From the NCBI RefSeq assembly GCF_037975245.1, contig NC_092572.1, forward strand, positions 19,652,489-19,716,488: a stretch of 64,000 nt of DNA, given 5' to 3'. Below are positions 37,250 through 49,700 of this stretch, in pieces. Both the position numbers and the translations under genes were made by a program. The stretch's first letter is position 1; every line of letters begins with the position of its first letter. The DNA comes from Apostichopus japonicus (taxonomy: Eukaryota; Echinodermata; Holothuroidea; Aspidochirotida; Stichopodidae). The notes under the pieces were generated by a model, which was given only the letters and a program-made list of their open reading frames with translations, was not told where the DNA came from and did no database searches.

Positions 37250-39910
37250 AGTGACCAAAACCTGTGAATTAATGTTTTTCATCCGCATCGTATTATATGA
37301 ACTCATTACAAATATTGTAGTGTACTGAAGTTTATGTCATCTATATTCATTAACTATGGCTGCCTCCTGGTGGAAGTAATTCATATTCATGAGGCTGGGC
37401 ATACCTCACTATAGTGAGGCCCAAGTCTTTGTAATTCTTAGTCCTCATGCAGCCTTTTCCCAGAGTTACTAGTTCGCCACACTACGATGGTCCACAGTTT
37501 TGTTCTTTGTTCATTTACTTAATTGTTGTACAAGTAAACCTAAAAAGCTCTTTTCTTACCTTCTTCAACATTACCTACTCCATATAGGCATTTATTCTAT
37601 GAAATTGTTGAGCAATTTGGGTTTCCAGCATGATTCATTCGCCCAGCGAGGGTCGTTTTGGTTGGTTGCCCAAGCCAAGCTGCTCCTTCACGCCAGCTGC
37701 CACTAAGTGCAGATGTTTTAGCCCAGCAGAGACAGATTTTATTTTAAGTTAGTGGCATTTTCTAGAAGAAATTTAATATTGTAGAACTTTTGAGGTTAGT
37801 TCGTGTACAATTTACTTTCTTGGAGGTAGTTTGAGAACTAATGAAGTGATTCTTAAGTATCTATGATACATGGAATTTACTGTACTGGAGACATGGTTTG
37901 CTCTTTTTTGAATTTACACAGGTACCCGATGCCCTAAATTTCTTTCTTGCGGCTTTGTCTACAGAAAGTAATAATGACTTTATTTCATGTATTTTGGAGG
38001 CAAGTTGTAAGTTTATTATGGTAACAGGTTTTGTATTATTATTTTATCCACTTGCATCCCTTCATTGTGAGAGGAAAAGGGTCTACTGTCGAACAATTAA
38101 AGGTATTGCAGGCCACATGTGTGAGTTGAGAACAAAGGATTTTTGCCTAGGCATTTGTACAATGGTCTATACAGTAGTGTTTGTAAGGTGTACTGTAGTG
38201 TAGGCTACAACGTGAAGTAAACTAATGTAATGGCTTATTTGTTCCTCAATTCAATAATCCGTTCTATCTATATTTTCGTAAAGGTAGCACTAAGATGATT
38301 TATACTGTTCTGCATTGTTCATTTACCATACATGATAAGTGAAAATATGGCAGAGCAAATGTCATGGGTTTGCAGGGCTCATTCCAAATTATATTGTACA
38401 TACATTTTATAAGGTTCACCATTTTTGTTGACATAGGTATCTATATATGGAGTAGCATGGTAAAAATGTGATGTCCGTAGCCCTCTTTAAATTGCTTCGT
38501 AATGGGTTTGGTGAGTAATAGCCATGGCGATGCTGTATACTGATGTTATTTCGTTTAACGGTATCATGAAATTAAAGCTTTGAAGGATTGTATTTTCTCT
38601 TTCAATTTCTGCTACAAAATTTCTGTAAAAGTGCGTTTTCATAGCTCTAATCTTGATTCCTTTCAACTGTTAAAGTTAAACGTGCTGTCATTTCTTCATT
38701 CAATATCTATATTCTATTTTATTTATTACTCAGAATTACCGTAATACCGTAGTTTAAGTGAAAGTTTTTCATTAGTTGTGTGTTCCTTGTAGTTACAGGG
38801 TATATGATCTATATATTCTGTAAGGATTTGTTGCTCATTTTGTTCACATCCATTGAGTGTTTGCTTTTTTTACAATTATTTACATGCAGTCTTATGTTGG
38901 GAATGTTTTTCATGCCAATTTTGCTATGGTATTTGAAAGAAGTATTGTTGCCAATGTGTGCATATTGCAGTATAAGTGAGTTAGCCTTCTGTTGTAGGAG
39001 TAAAGTCATGTTATCATTCCATACTTCTATATTGTTTAATGAGCCCTTCCGCTATTTTTACCGCCTCTCTCTCAGCGCTCCCTCCCCTATCCTTTCAATA
39101 TGAACAACACTAGTCTATGTACCTTCACCATCTTTTTTTTTTTTTAACTTGAACTGTTTAACTTTGATGAATAACTCAATCAAATAATGTCAGATGCTAG
39201 AAAGACTTTAACTTTGGTAATCTATCACTGAAAAAATTAATCTCGGTCATGCCAAAACCACCTCATGATATAGAACAAAGTAAAAGGTGTTAAATACAAA
39301 CAATTCTTACAGCATGTTACCATCTTGAGATGGAGACAGCATGTCACAGGAATTAATACTTTCTTGATGACTCCACATGTATTACACTATAGATGTATTG
39401 CGGGTGGAAAGGTTTCATAACTGACATTTGTATATATGTTTCTGTCCTGTGATGTGCAATTTACCTGTCAAAAAAAGTAGCAATAATTGGGGGAAACTAC
39501 ATTGGCTCTCAAAAGAAAAACTTGATTAAATCAATTTTGTGTAGAAATATATAATAAATTTCTAAATTGACAACAATTTACTTTAAATAACATTAAAATT
39601 GACCCCGAGGATTCTAAACAGACAACTGCTCAACTATGATATACTGCAGCAATATCATGCAGGGTTTGGATTAGCGTATAGCTGGCATTTACTGGACGTG
39701 CTACATATATTTCTGTTTGCATAACTGAATATAAGCAGAGTCACGTTCTACAAAAACTTTTAGGTTTACATCAAGAAGCACGCAGAAATAGCTAGTAATG
39801 ACAAGCAACACAACATGGATTGCTTGAAAACAGCAAAATACGGTCAGCAATTTAAGATCAGTAGCAGGTACAGTATAATGGCAAGCTAAGCACATATGAT
39901 ATGAAAGATA
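37250..39910. repeat. segmental repeat D, copy 2
   Basis: Same orientation as 775-2115. Contains a 1.35-kb extra segment (about 37690-39040) in which I see no terminal repeats or recognisable protein; the ORFs there (37898-38203, 38780-39103) are hydrophobic and unsupported. Confidence 0.8.
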
Positions 39911-40149
39911 TTTCTTTCGGACTATTCCATACCTTAAAGAGTATTAGCAAGAAATTAAGAAGAGAGTTAGTCGAATATGCAAAATGTCGAATATAAACTA
40001 GGATTGTTTCATATGAATACTTTCCAAAGGAGTAAAGCTGAAAATTGCCAACCTTTAAAGTATGGTTTATTATAACTTGGAATTGTAAGGTACACACCTA
40101 TTGACAGAAAGGAATTTACTGACAATTTGAAATTCGAAAAGAAAACTGT

Positions 40150-41127
40150 TAGCAAACTGCTTATCCACTAACGCGTCTGTGTAAAAGAATGTGTAATGTT
40201 ATTGGGCCTGACGTTTCGATCCTAGCAGGATCTTCTTCAGAGACTTATGACAAGTAACAGAAACTTAAAGGGACAAATACAAGCACATAATACAGACAGG
40301 TTAATGAGTAGGTTGAACACAAAATAGATTAATGTAAGAGGACTAGCAGGCAAATGATGGAGAGAAGAAAGAAAACAACATGGGAATAGGAGAGGAAGGA
40401 AATTGTAGATGGACAAAGAGAGTATTAAGGGAAGAGGGTAGGGAATGAACTTTAGTTCAGTTCAAGTACAAACACAGGAAAGAAAGGAGAAAAAAGGTGG
40501 AAGGTAGCTAGGAGAAGAGAGGTGACAGAGGGATAAACAAGGGGAGATGGAGAGAGGGGGAGGGAGAAGAAGAAGAGCCAGTTATGTCCTTCCTGATTGT
40601 TGAGCCCATGAAGTTGAAAGGTGCGAAGGCGTTGCATCCACTGTCTCTCTGCTGAGTTTTTAAGGTCAGGACGGCTACCTAAGGATTCAATTCCCTGTAG
40701 GGACATATCATTAATGGTATGGTTGGGAAGTGTTCTCCAGCCGGGTATCTGTGTCTTCATGGTGTTAACTGTAGATATGTGTCTATAGAACCGCTTCTTG
40801 AGGTTAGTTTTGGTTTAACCATCATACTGGATGCTGCAAACTCTAGAGAAAAGAGATCAGATAGAAGATATTGGAGGTTTTGCAAGTGGTGTGACCCCTA
40901 GACTTGTGTGTGAGTTGGGTGCTGTGGCTGGTGATAGAATCGGATTCAACCTTGTGGTGGCTGCAGACGATGCATCTCGAAGTACGATCACATTTGAAAG
41001 TATCATTCTGAATGGGTGTAGGGTTAGAAGTTATAGGACCGTGGATCAGCAGCACGCACAAGAAGGTCCCGTAGGTTGCGTGGACGTCTGTAGGCAATGG
41101 AATTGGCATGAAGTTGAGAAGCATTGA
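40150..41127 (-). mobile_element. PLE 3' fragment: GIY-YIG endonuclease end plus pseudo-LTR
   Basis: The minus strand encodes the PLE C-terminal nuclease, broken. 41124-40843 has a Cys-rich linker (FKCDRTSRCIVCSHH) and CKTSNIFYLISF, the GIY strand equivalent. After a frame change and a TGA (about 40800) it continues LKKRFYRHISTVN, then HTINDMSLQGIESLGSR and RQWMQRLRTFQLHGLNN, the typical end of PLE proteins. The non-coding arm follows to about 40150 with a purine-rich stretch and a hammerhead-like motif. The sequence differs from the PLE at 12.5-14.3 kb, so it is a second family. No RT is present. Confidence 0.8.
40210..40240 (-). ncRNA. hammerhead ribozyme-like motif, loopless stem III
   Basis: CTGAAGA (40240-40234), stem II GATCC/GGATC, GAAA (40217-40214), then CGTC with the cleavage C at 40210. 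The core is intact. ACGT leaves no loop for stem III, so cleavage would need two copies pairing as a dimer, as proposed for PLE hammerheads. Confidence 0.72.
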
Positions 41128-42219
41128 AAAAGTCGAGATTTAGGCCAACATTTGAAGAAGATAAATGATCAGGCAATATGGCCTTAGAATATTTCAAACG
41201 TTTGAATCCATCATAGCAATGACTCCAAAGTAACTACTATAAAGAGCTGTTAGGTATTGTCAAATGAAACAACTGGATGGATGACATGTACAGCAATTTC
41301 ATTTAGGGAGTTGCACTTTTAGAAAATACCCCGTTAGAACGCAAGGTTGTAGCAACATTGGCAAAATGAATAACTAACTTTTTACAATCTTTGGCTTGTT
41401 ATGCCATTCAGCCAGGCCAATGTGCTTTTTGCAATAAACCAACTGTGGACAAACAAATGGATATGGATATAATGGTTTCATTGAAACATTTAGACAACAC
41501 GTTAAACTTTAAATATCCTACGATCGGGATTGATAAATTCCACCAAACTTTTAATACCCTGCAGTTGGGATTAAAGCCTATATACTCGTATTGTGACTAC
41601 GATGATTCAATGTTACACTTAACCAGTTTCTGCGGTTATGCTTAAAAAATTGAATGTTCATTATCTATCTAGGATAAAAAATATTGGACCAATATAGTTC
41701 CGGAACTTGATAGTCGAAACTGTGCATAATAAAGGTAATTAGAAAAGCAATGGTTCAATGGTATATGAACAAGATGATGTGTTCATCATATTATAGATAA
41801 CAGACATTGGGCGTTGTTCAATATCCAATTTATCGATTCATATATAATAACACAATTCTTATACGACTTATTAATCATTGTACACGATGTCATTAATTCA
41901 TGTCAACAAAATGGCAGTCTTGTTTGTTTAGCCTTTATCACTTACCTAACGTATCAACTAAACTGTTGTCACTAACAATTCCTTTCGTTTGGAACATTTG
42001 CTTTACCAGTTATCGTCAGTGTAAAATCCGTTTGATTTCAAGGGATACACATTGTTTACGTTGAGGCACGTCACTGTATGATGTGTTAACAATTCGTGTA
42101 CATTGGTATGTATTAGGACGGTACAACGCATACTGCATGATATACAGACGTACAAGCTCTGTGGTATGCACGCTAGAAGAGTCAAACATAAAAGCTCGGA
42201 TATACCACAATGGTGTTAC
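41128..42219. other. no recognisable feature
   Basis: An ORF at 41391-41645 (plus) has no motif I can identify and no splice support. Confidence 0.4.
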
Positions 42220-42307
42220 CTTCAAGTTCATCAAACACAGTTCTTTCGCTATACAAATGTAAGTAAACATGGTAAATGCAACGAGCGTGTAAGCTAAGAA
42301 TATCAAC
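42220..42307 (-). CDS. candidate exon with a transmembrane-like segment
   Basis: Acceptor CTATTCACCTTCGTTAG, 88 nt, donor CTTGAAG|GTAACACC. The frame reads LIFLAYTLVAFTMFTYICIA then KELCLMNLK: a hydrophobic helix with a basic cytoplasmic end, like TM5 of a GPCR, but it lacks the usual proline. Both splice sites are good. An isolated exon; the rest of the gene is not found. Confidence 0.38.
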
Positions 42308-42442
42308 CTAACGAAGGTGAATAGTGTTTTCGTAATTCGCCATATAAACACTGTGTGACAGTAGCCTTGGACAGGAAACTTGTTAATAACATTGCATATT
42401 ACAAGTAGCGCAACTAAAGTTGCAGTGCCAACTAAACAAATA

Positions 42443-42545
42443 TGGTCTATTTAATGTCCGTATTAATTCTATTTAATGTCCGTATTAATTATATTTAATG
42501 CCAGTATTAATTTTATTGAATGCCCGTATTAATTCGATTTAATAC
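42443..42545. repeat. 22-26-bp minisatellite
   Basis: About four and a half units of ATTTAATGYCCGTATTAATT, bracketed by a direct repeat (CATATAAACACTGTGTGACA at 42342 and 42688). Confidence 0.9.
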
Positions 42546-44730
42546 AGGCATATGAAGCTGCATGGTGATTGGCTGAGAAGTAATACCGGTACTTACTTTA
42601 AATTGTATGGACATTAAATCAGCTATTATTTCCCGTATGGCCTACCATATACGTGTTAGCAAAGAATTGTGTTTGCGTGATCAGCCATATAAACACTGTG
42701 TGACAATAGCCTGGTAGTATCATAGTCTAGGGTGACTTGTGTGTGTTGTAGTGACATTAGGTATAGCAACAGCCACCCATACAGCTTTTCGAGTTCGTAC
42801 AGCAAGCGTATTCACCACGATTTAAGTTGAATCGCTAAAATATCACGAAATAAACTAATCTGATTCAACTACAGCCCAGTTACCCTCAAGCGGCCTAAAC
42901 ATAAGGTGAAGACAGATAAAACCTTACCCCACTCTTATATCTCAAATTGGAAAATGTCACACTTGATTAGGGTTATCAACCAAAACGGATGGCCTACAAG
43001 TATTGTTCGAAAACTCACTGTATATGACTGCCTGTCACACTTAGAATAGAATTAAATGATACATGATACATACAGAGAGTAGATGTTTGCTTCTCTCACG
43101 GAACGAGGGTGATATAACCACCGCAAACCCCACACACACCCTTCATCGCGATTTCTACTGCAGATGTTACGTTTACATGAAAATAGCACTGTTGGATAAG
43201 AGTATATTGCGAACGTATGGAGTTTGTCATATGTATGCGTATAATTACAATGAGTGGTTTTGTTTTATTTTGTGCCGTCATTGCTTACACAGATTATGCA
43301 GTTATTCTGAAATAATGGATTTTATCCAGATGAGTTATGTAAATATTGACTCTCGTTTACAGTTTGATAGTGCAATGATACAGCAGTTTGTACTACGTAA
43401 ATATTTTGTACTACGTAAATATTTTCGGGGATGTTGTTAATGCATTTGGCAACAGCAAACTGAATGTCATCAGGGCAGTTGTGCTGCAAATTTATTTCTT
43501 TTCTTTAATGCCAATGAATCAGCTATCAACAGAGGGGGGAAAGTTCTACACACGTGTTGCATTTACTGATTATTCTTACGGTAAAGAACTTTGACAGCTA
43601 TGCAAACATTTCACAAATATCAAGGAGAAACCAACATGAATAGAATTATTTTATCCATCCATCCATTTATTTATATATTGGTTTGTTTGTTCATTCATTT
43701 ATATATCCATCCATAATCATTCGATTGACCTTACCTGCCCTACTGTGACTTCTGACCTATACCACCAACCCGAAGTTACTAGTCTTTTCCCTTTCATTGG
43801 CATAATTGAAACAAACTGTTTAACTATAACATTTACAATAACCTGGTTCAACAAGAGTGCATATTTCACTGCACCGTACCTTGTACTGTTATTTGAAATC
43901 GGCAGTCACTTTTCAGGACTCCTGAATCAATGCAAGTGCATGTAATAGTGGTTGAGCCAAGAGGGAAGATGTCGCCGGACGATTCATCAAAACTTGAGGG
44001 TAAAGTTAACTGTTGTTAATTGTTCTGTATCAAAACAGTTCGGTGACGAAAACTTTGCGCTTACGCCATGAATATGATTGTCACTTAATCGAACCATACC
44101 CATTATGCAATTTACATTGCTGGGGAGTTTACTAAAACGATTTTTTTTTTTGGAGAACGCCTTTAAAAGTAAGTAAGAATTATGATTAAAATATGTGAAG
44201 AATTGTACCCTTCAGTGCTTTGATTTTGAATAAAGGCTACATCAGTTACATAGAGTGTTATAGCTAAAACCACGTTACATGGCTTTGGGTATGGTGTCGT
44301 GCGAAACTTTGTTGTTGGACAGCTCTTCAGGTGAAACATGCATAGAATTAAAGGGTGGCGTGGATTTGAAAATGCGGTCAGCTATTCCATGGCGTATAAA
44401 CTACGGCGAAATATAATATATTACTCACCGAGACTTTTATCACACGATACTTTGAAAAGTACATGATGTCTGCCGGTACAATTACGATCAGAGAGAATTT
44501 CTAAGCAAATCATAATTGAGTCGATCATATAAAGTAAACATAATTCTAAATGATGTTATAGCAATGATTAAAGTGAGTTATTACTAAGGTTTATTCGTGC
44601 ATAACACACCAGGTAAAAATAGTGTTATAAATGAGCCCAGTTCGAATGTTCAAAGACTTGATTAAAGTTGTCATGTATAATTCCGGTTAGTTTGTACCAC
44701 TACCATCGAATATAAAAAAGGCTTACTTAC
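42546..44730. other. no recognisable feature
   Basis: The plus ORF at 43063-43440 has a Cys/Tyr-rich peptide with a duplicated LRKYFVLRKYF end caused by a local 14-bp repeat; no family is recognised. CCAT/TTTAT low complexity at 43660-43715. Confidence 0.4.
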
Positions 44731-44924
44731 AGAGATGTGTCGATCATTGACGATGATTGCTTAACAATAATTCTGAAGATATCCTGCATTTTTATATCAA
44801 AACTACTTTCTGGTAGCATTTTGTATGGCAACTTTGATTTTTTTCTACAAATTTTGTTGATATTTTGTGAAGTGGATATACATCTGGCAACAGCAAAGTG
44901 AATAATGGCATCACTGCAAAGCAT
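44731..44924 (-). CDS. well-defined exon of an unidentified gene
   Basis: Acceptor AAATATTGTTGGTTTCAG, 194 nt fully open, donor GTAAGTAAG. The frame begins MLCSDAIIHFAVARCISTSQ, continues with a basic stretch KICRKKSKLPYK and ends with MQDIFRIIVKQSSSMIDTS plus a split codon. Both splice sites are near-consensus and the whole exon is free of stops, so it is very likely real. No membrane segment and no known motif. Neighbouring exons are not found; it may be an internal exon of a gene with long introns, or an isolated relic. Confidence 0.55.
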
Positions 44925-45999
44925 CTGAAACCAACAATATTTAACTCAAATATTCACAGAGTTAAATAATATTTCTGCAAAATAGTTTTGATTTTAATCA
45001 TATTGTAAATATAGACAAGATGGACAGCTAAGAATAATTCCAAAGATGTCATATTTTTAAGTGGTAATCGACAAGTAGAATAAAACAATTAAGTAAAACT
45101 TGTGATCTACCAAAATGACATTACAGACGATATACTATGAACCAATCCTTGTAAGAATCGCCGATAAAGCATGTCAAAAAAGCGAACATGCAATCAACCA
45201 TACCTCAAGTAAGGGTCAAGATATTGACGTTGGGTGTTAAACTTACAGCGTCGAATATTGTTTTATGATCATGGTTACATTGTTTGCCACGGGAATATGC
45301 TTGGAGTTAATGTTTTTACTTCCTGACAGAATGTCGCGTGCACGTGCCCTCCCAAAAAAATCGTGCCTCACTCAGGTGGCTCACAAATGCGAGTTGTAGT
45401 GTTAAGCAAGTACTCAAGCAAAAACGTTTTTTACAAAGGACAAAACCTATTATGCTCATCAGTTCATTGCAAATTGCATCTTATGACCCTTAATTATTTA
45501 AAAACATTATCAAAGCCAAAAGGTAAATTTCCATTTTTTTTATAACTTTTTTCCGCCTCAATTATTTGTTCGCTGTTGTTTGTTGGTTGTTGCAGCACAC
45601 CTCTCCCCAAATACATTGGCAGGATTGTAGATTTAGATACATACTAGATGTACTAGTGTGTAGTAAAAAACTCGAAACTTGACTAGTGATACATACTAAA
45701 TGTACTATAGTGTGTAGTAAATACCACGAAACTTAAAGATTGATAAATACTGCATGTGTAAGTGTGTATATATTACAAAATGTCAAACAATTAAATCATT
45801 TTGTTTAAAAAAAAAAACTTCCATTAACTGCCGTAAATAATTCGAATTATACCGGAAGTCTGAATGACTATTTTTCTGTGTGCAATGAAGTGCCAGAGGT
45901 CATAGGTATAATCTTTAAATATGCTAGGAAGTCCAATAATGGTCATTTGCTTCAAAACTTTATCAAGGAAAAATTAAACTCATATTCACCTACCAAGAT
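44925..45999. repeat. non-coding with a 56-bp tandem repeat
   Basis: About 2.5 units (GATACATACTARATGTACTA...GTGTGTAGTAAA) lie at 45635-45775. Elsewhere nothing recognisable; the ORF at 45878-46069 runs into the PLE fragment. Confidence 0.75.
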
Positions 46000-46115
46000 A
46001 TGTTATTGTGTAAAAGTAAGTTGGCCTGACGTTTCGATCCTAACAGGATCTTCTTCGGAGACTAAATGACAAGTAACAGTAACAGAAGGGACAAAAACAC
46101 GCACATAGTTTGTTT
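46000..46115 (-). mobile_element. PLE pseudo-LTR fragment (family 2)
   Basis: Minus-strand copy sharing GTTACTTGTCATTTAGTCTC and GTCAGGCCAACTTACTTTTA with the other fragments. Confidence 0.7.
46028..46058 (-). ncRNA. hammerhead-like motif with one core mutation
   Basis: CCGAAGA (U4 changed to C), perfect stem II GATCC/GGATC, GAAA, CGTC. Stem III again has no loop. The U4 change would be expected to abolish activity. Confidence 0.55.
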
Positions 46116-47204
46116 TTATAGACAAGATGTTATTGTCTATAAAGTGAAACAATTTCTACGTTTTGGAATACTTTGATGGTTCAGAAGGGAACTGGAAAGT
46201 ACTTTCGAAAGCTGTTCAGTATAAACCTTTCGGTGTTATAATATGTGAGACAATATTGACCATTTTTTATTAAAACTCAGAGTCTACTCTGGTTTTTAGG
46301 TTTTCTTTATATCTTCGAGTCAAATAATAAACAGATCAGTGTATTCAAAAGATTACCATATACTTTTCCAAGTAATGATCTCCTGTCGGCGAAACTCTTG
46401 CAGCATAGAATTATGACACCGGGTCGCATAAGTTAAATGAAGTCGATTACCATAGTGACATCTCAGCTTATACGTTGTTTATTTGTCAATTTGCTGTATT
46501 TTTAGTTTTCTTCTTGTCGATAGCTTTGTATTCAAGTTTTACATGTCCAGTCCATAAAGTTACAAAACCCTACTCATCCATTTTCCATCGAATTTGCTTC
46601 ACTTGTAATATATTTAGTGTAATAATGGTCAATGCATTACAATGGGTAATTGAATTGTCATACAGAGTGAAATAATAAATATGTTGCCATTGATTATAAA
46701 ACAGCTGGTTGCGTCCGTACCTGAATATTATAACCAACAGCATATCCTTGTACAGAAATTGCTTGATTCTTGTGATTCAAAGGTCCATTATTCCATAATT
46801 TCGACTTTCTTTCTTTATACTCATTTTAGACTAGTTAACTGAACCGAAATTTATTCCACCTTGAAAACAATAGGCTACTGCTAAAGGTCCGCTATTTTCA
46901 AGAGGCCCACATACACAACAATTTTTTCAAGAAATTATGGGAAGTGGGAGGAAGGTAGGGCAGCTGAAGAGTTGGAGGTGGTTATAACATATTCGCGTGT
47001 TGTGAGCACTTGGCAACTTGTAACGACTGTATAATCAGAGGTCAAGGAGCTACGTATTTCCGATTAGATTGGGGTGGTTAAGGTGGTCATAATGGATCCT
47101 CTTTCCGTGGTCCAAGGGAAGTGCTTCGGAGCCCTCGAACAGTTCCATATCTTTCTTGAACTCTCGTAGCGATTGGAAAGCACAAGATACATAACGTATA
47201 TATT
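46116..47204. other. no recognisable feature
   Basis: AT-rich and non-coding by inspection. Confidence 0.4.

Positions 47205-47297
<93 letters not shown>
47205..47297. repeat. (AT)n microsatellite
   Basis: Pure AT repeat; the flanking sequence shows no transposon end. Confidence 0.95.
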
Positions 47298-47300
<3 letters not shown>

Positions 47301-47699
47301 GATCGACAAGTGCACCTCTAAGTTAGCTTTCAATTTCACTCATTAAGATCCTGTTTTCGTTCGCTTAGACGCTTGGTTGCTAAACGAAAGAAATATTGTG
47401 ATTGCTGAAACTGTTGGCTTCAGAAAAATTTGTGATTTTTGTCTGCATCTTTAGATATCTAGTCACGTCCTCATAGTGGGACGTCAATTATTTTCGAGGA
47501 TTGGATGTCCAAGCTAATCGTGACTTGAAAGGAGCAAAATCAACTTTTCTGCAAAATGCATCCCTACCTACAATGCCCTCGCTCCATCCCCGTACACCTA
47601 TTATGTTTCCATAAACTAAGTTAGTTGTTTTAATTCCAAAGCAACCAATTATTACGATCAACCATTTATTCGAAAACAATACTGCGTAACTCGTAATAA
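47298..47699. other. no recognisable feature
   Basis: Non-coding by inspection. Confidence 0.4.
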
Positions 47700-49700
47700 G
47701 TCGGTGTAACGTACTACACCTTGGCACAATTAACACCAATACAGGTGTTGGGAATTCTAACATATTGGACTTTTATTTGATAGTCACATACATGGCCATG
47801 CAGTGTTTGCACAGTTAGTATCCGCTCGTGCGTACCGCAGGAAGAATTGTTTTGGCTAAATGCCTCCTAACTTGCCAAAAGGGACACTTTTTTACCTTCT
47901 GTAAGTTATTCTTTATGAGGAAATAACTGTTTAAGCTTGAAGTAATGTTGCAATTCTTTGGGAAATCCCCGTTATCCTTCTAAGTTGTTTTCGTAAACAA
48001 CCGTGCACCTGGTCTTTGTACGAATACTTGGGTTTTCCGGTCTCCGGAAGACCGGTGACCGCAACTCAGAGGAGGTGTTCTTTGAATTAGTAACTTCTCG
48101 CGCGCGTAAACATATGCCCATGTTCACGCTCATATAAAATAAGCTGCTGGTAACGTGCAGTGTGGCACTATTTGACAAAATCTCATACAAGACGAGACAC
48201 AAGTCTAAGTACAGTACGTTATCTTATCATTTCTATCAATCAAGTTGGTTATGTTTCTAATTCCACGGCGCCGTGTCTAATATTGGTATTGTTAGTGCTC
48301 AGAATATTAGTTAATACATTTCTGAGTCGTATGAGTTGTTAGTAAACTGCACTATTGCACTGATCGGTAGAGTACGCCTAGTTATTTAGGATTGACGTTA
48401 TTCACCGATTATTAACATTCACGTCATTAACATTAATTAGTTGCGCTCTGAACTGCGTGAAACTATAGCTACTATTGTAAGTACCAGTGTTCTGCGGTTG
48501 ATGGATATAGTTCAGTCACTCTATGAAAATAAGATTGAAGCCATCGAGATGCGGCTGTATAGGAAGATGCTGAAAGTGTCCTACAAAGACAGGATGAGCA
48601 ATGAGGAGGTACTTAACAGGGTGAACGAGGAGAGGAAGCTACTATCAGAGCTGAAAAACAGAAAGATGCAGTATATGGGCCACATCTTGCGATCGAATGG
48701 GCTTCAGAAACAACTCCTTGAAGGGAAGGTGGGGAGCAAAAGGAAAAGAGGGAGACCAAGGAACACGTGGTTGGCAGACATCCGGAATTGGACAGGAAAA
48801 AGCCTACACTTTCTGGCACGAACAGCGGAGGATAGAACGAAGTGGCGAACCATGGCATCCAGAGCCTCGGAGGGACGAGGAACCATGTTTTATAATTTAA
48901 TAATAGGGAGTGAAACTCTGCGGCAAGAAACTCATTTTTTTTAAAGTTTTACTTCCCTTTACTTTCATTGCTGTTCATATTGTTATTATTTATTTTGTAC
49001 AACGTGTACATTTAATGTTGTAGACAAAAGAACTAAACGAAACGAACCATTAATGGAACCTATAATTTATTCTACGTTCAAAATGGGAATATATAACACT
49101 AATAAGTTTCCATTTCCAATATTACCACCAAAATTTCTTGAAATAACGAACTAAGTTAAATTACCAACTTTTGTTTATAAGTCAACATTGTAACATCCCG
49201 CCGAAAATTGTTGAAATGTACCAGATGTGACTTAAGAAATAAGTTTCACAAAATCGTCATCATTTTAACATTTTGCATAACATTAAACTGTTGAAATCAC
49301 AATTAAACTGTCATAAGTTATCATTTCAATATTTTCAGGAAACTATCAACTTGATCAATTGCAAAGAAGATAACATTTTAATACTTCGCATATGTATGTT
49401 GAAAATAACAAAAATGAAAATAAGAAATCATTTCAACATTGTTCAAAAAATTGTCAAGTTACTCAATCGATAAAAATTCATAACTTAACTCTGATACAAT
49501 AGAGTACAAAATGGAATATTCAGCTCGGGCACTCGTCACGTTTTAACCAATGTATCTTATGCCCTGCTTTTGTGGTAGAAACTTCGGTGTCTAGCTCAAC
49601 ACTTGCTCCTGAGCTCTAACATTAACAATTATATTTTGAAGATTAAAGTATGCGCCGATCAATTCTCAGCTTGGCAAAAAGTTGGTCTTCATTAATTTTG
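47700..49700. repeat. segmental repeat F, copy 2
   Basis: Pairs with 3655-6335. The LINE fragment at 48505-48905 occupies the position of the 0.95-kb variable middle of copy 1. Confidence 0.75.
48505..48944 (+). pseudogene. LINE ORF2 C-terminal fragment (RTE/CR1-like)
   Basis: About 135 codons of the C-terminal region of a non-LTR retrotransposon protein: IEMRLYRKMLKVSYKDRMSN, EEVLNRVNEERKLLSELKNR, KMQYMGHILRSNG, and the hallmark KRGRPRNTWLADIRNWTGKS. The RT and endonuclease domains are absent, so this is a 5'-truncated insertion. The frame stays open and runs on into repeat-F sequence (GSETLRQETHFF), and the F copy at 5500 has the similar GSETLRQEPHFF, so that end may be the LINE's own 3' part in both copies. 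The exact clade needs a search. Confidence 0.8.

Noticed and set aside
40719-41127. Plus-strand ORFs of 60 and 98 codons
   Set aside because: Antisense shadows of the PLE nuclease, whose conserved motifs are on the minus strand.
42016-42351. 111-codon minus ORF as a whole GPCR
   Set aside because: Only an 88-nt part is bounded by splice sites and helix-like; the rest lacks receptor motifs, so only that exon is listed.
43063-43440. 125-codon plus ORF as a novel gene
   Set aside because: No start context, splice support or recognisable motif, and the end is a local tandem repeat; length is within chance for this size of window.
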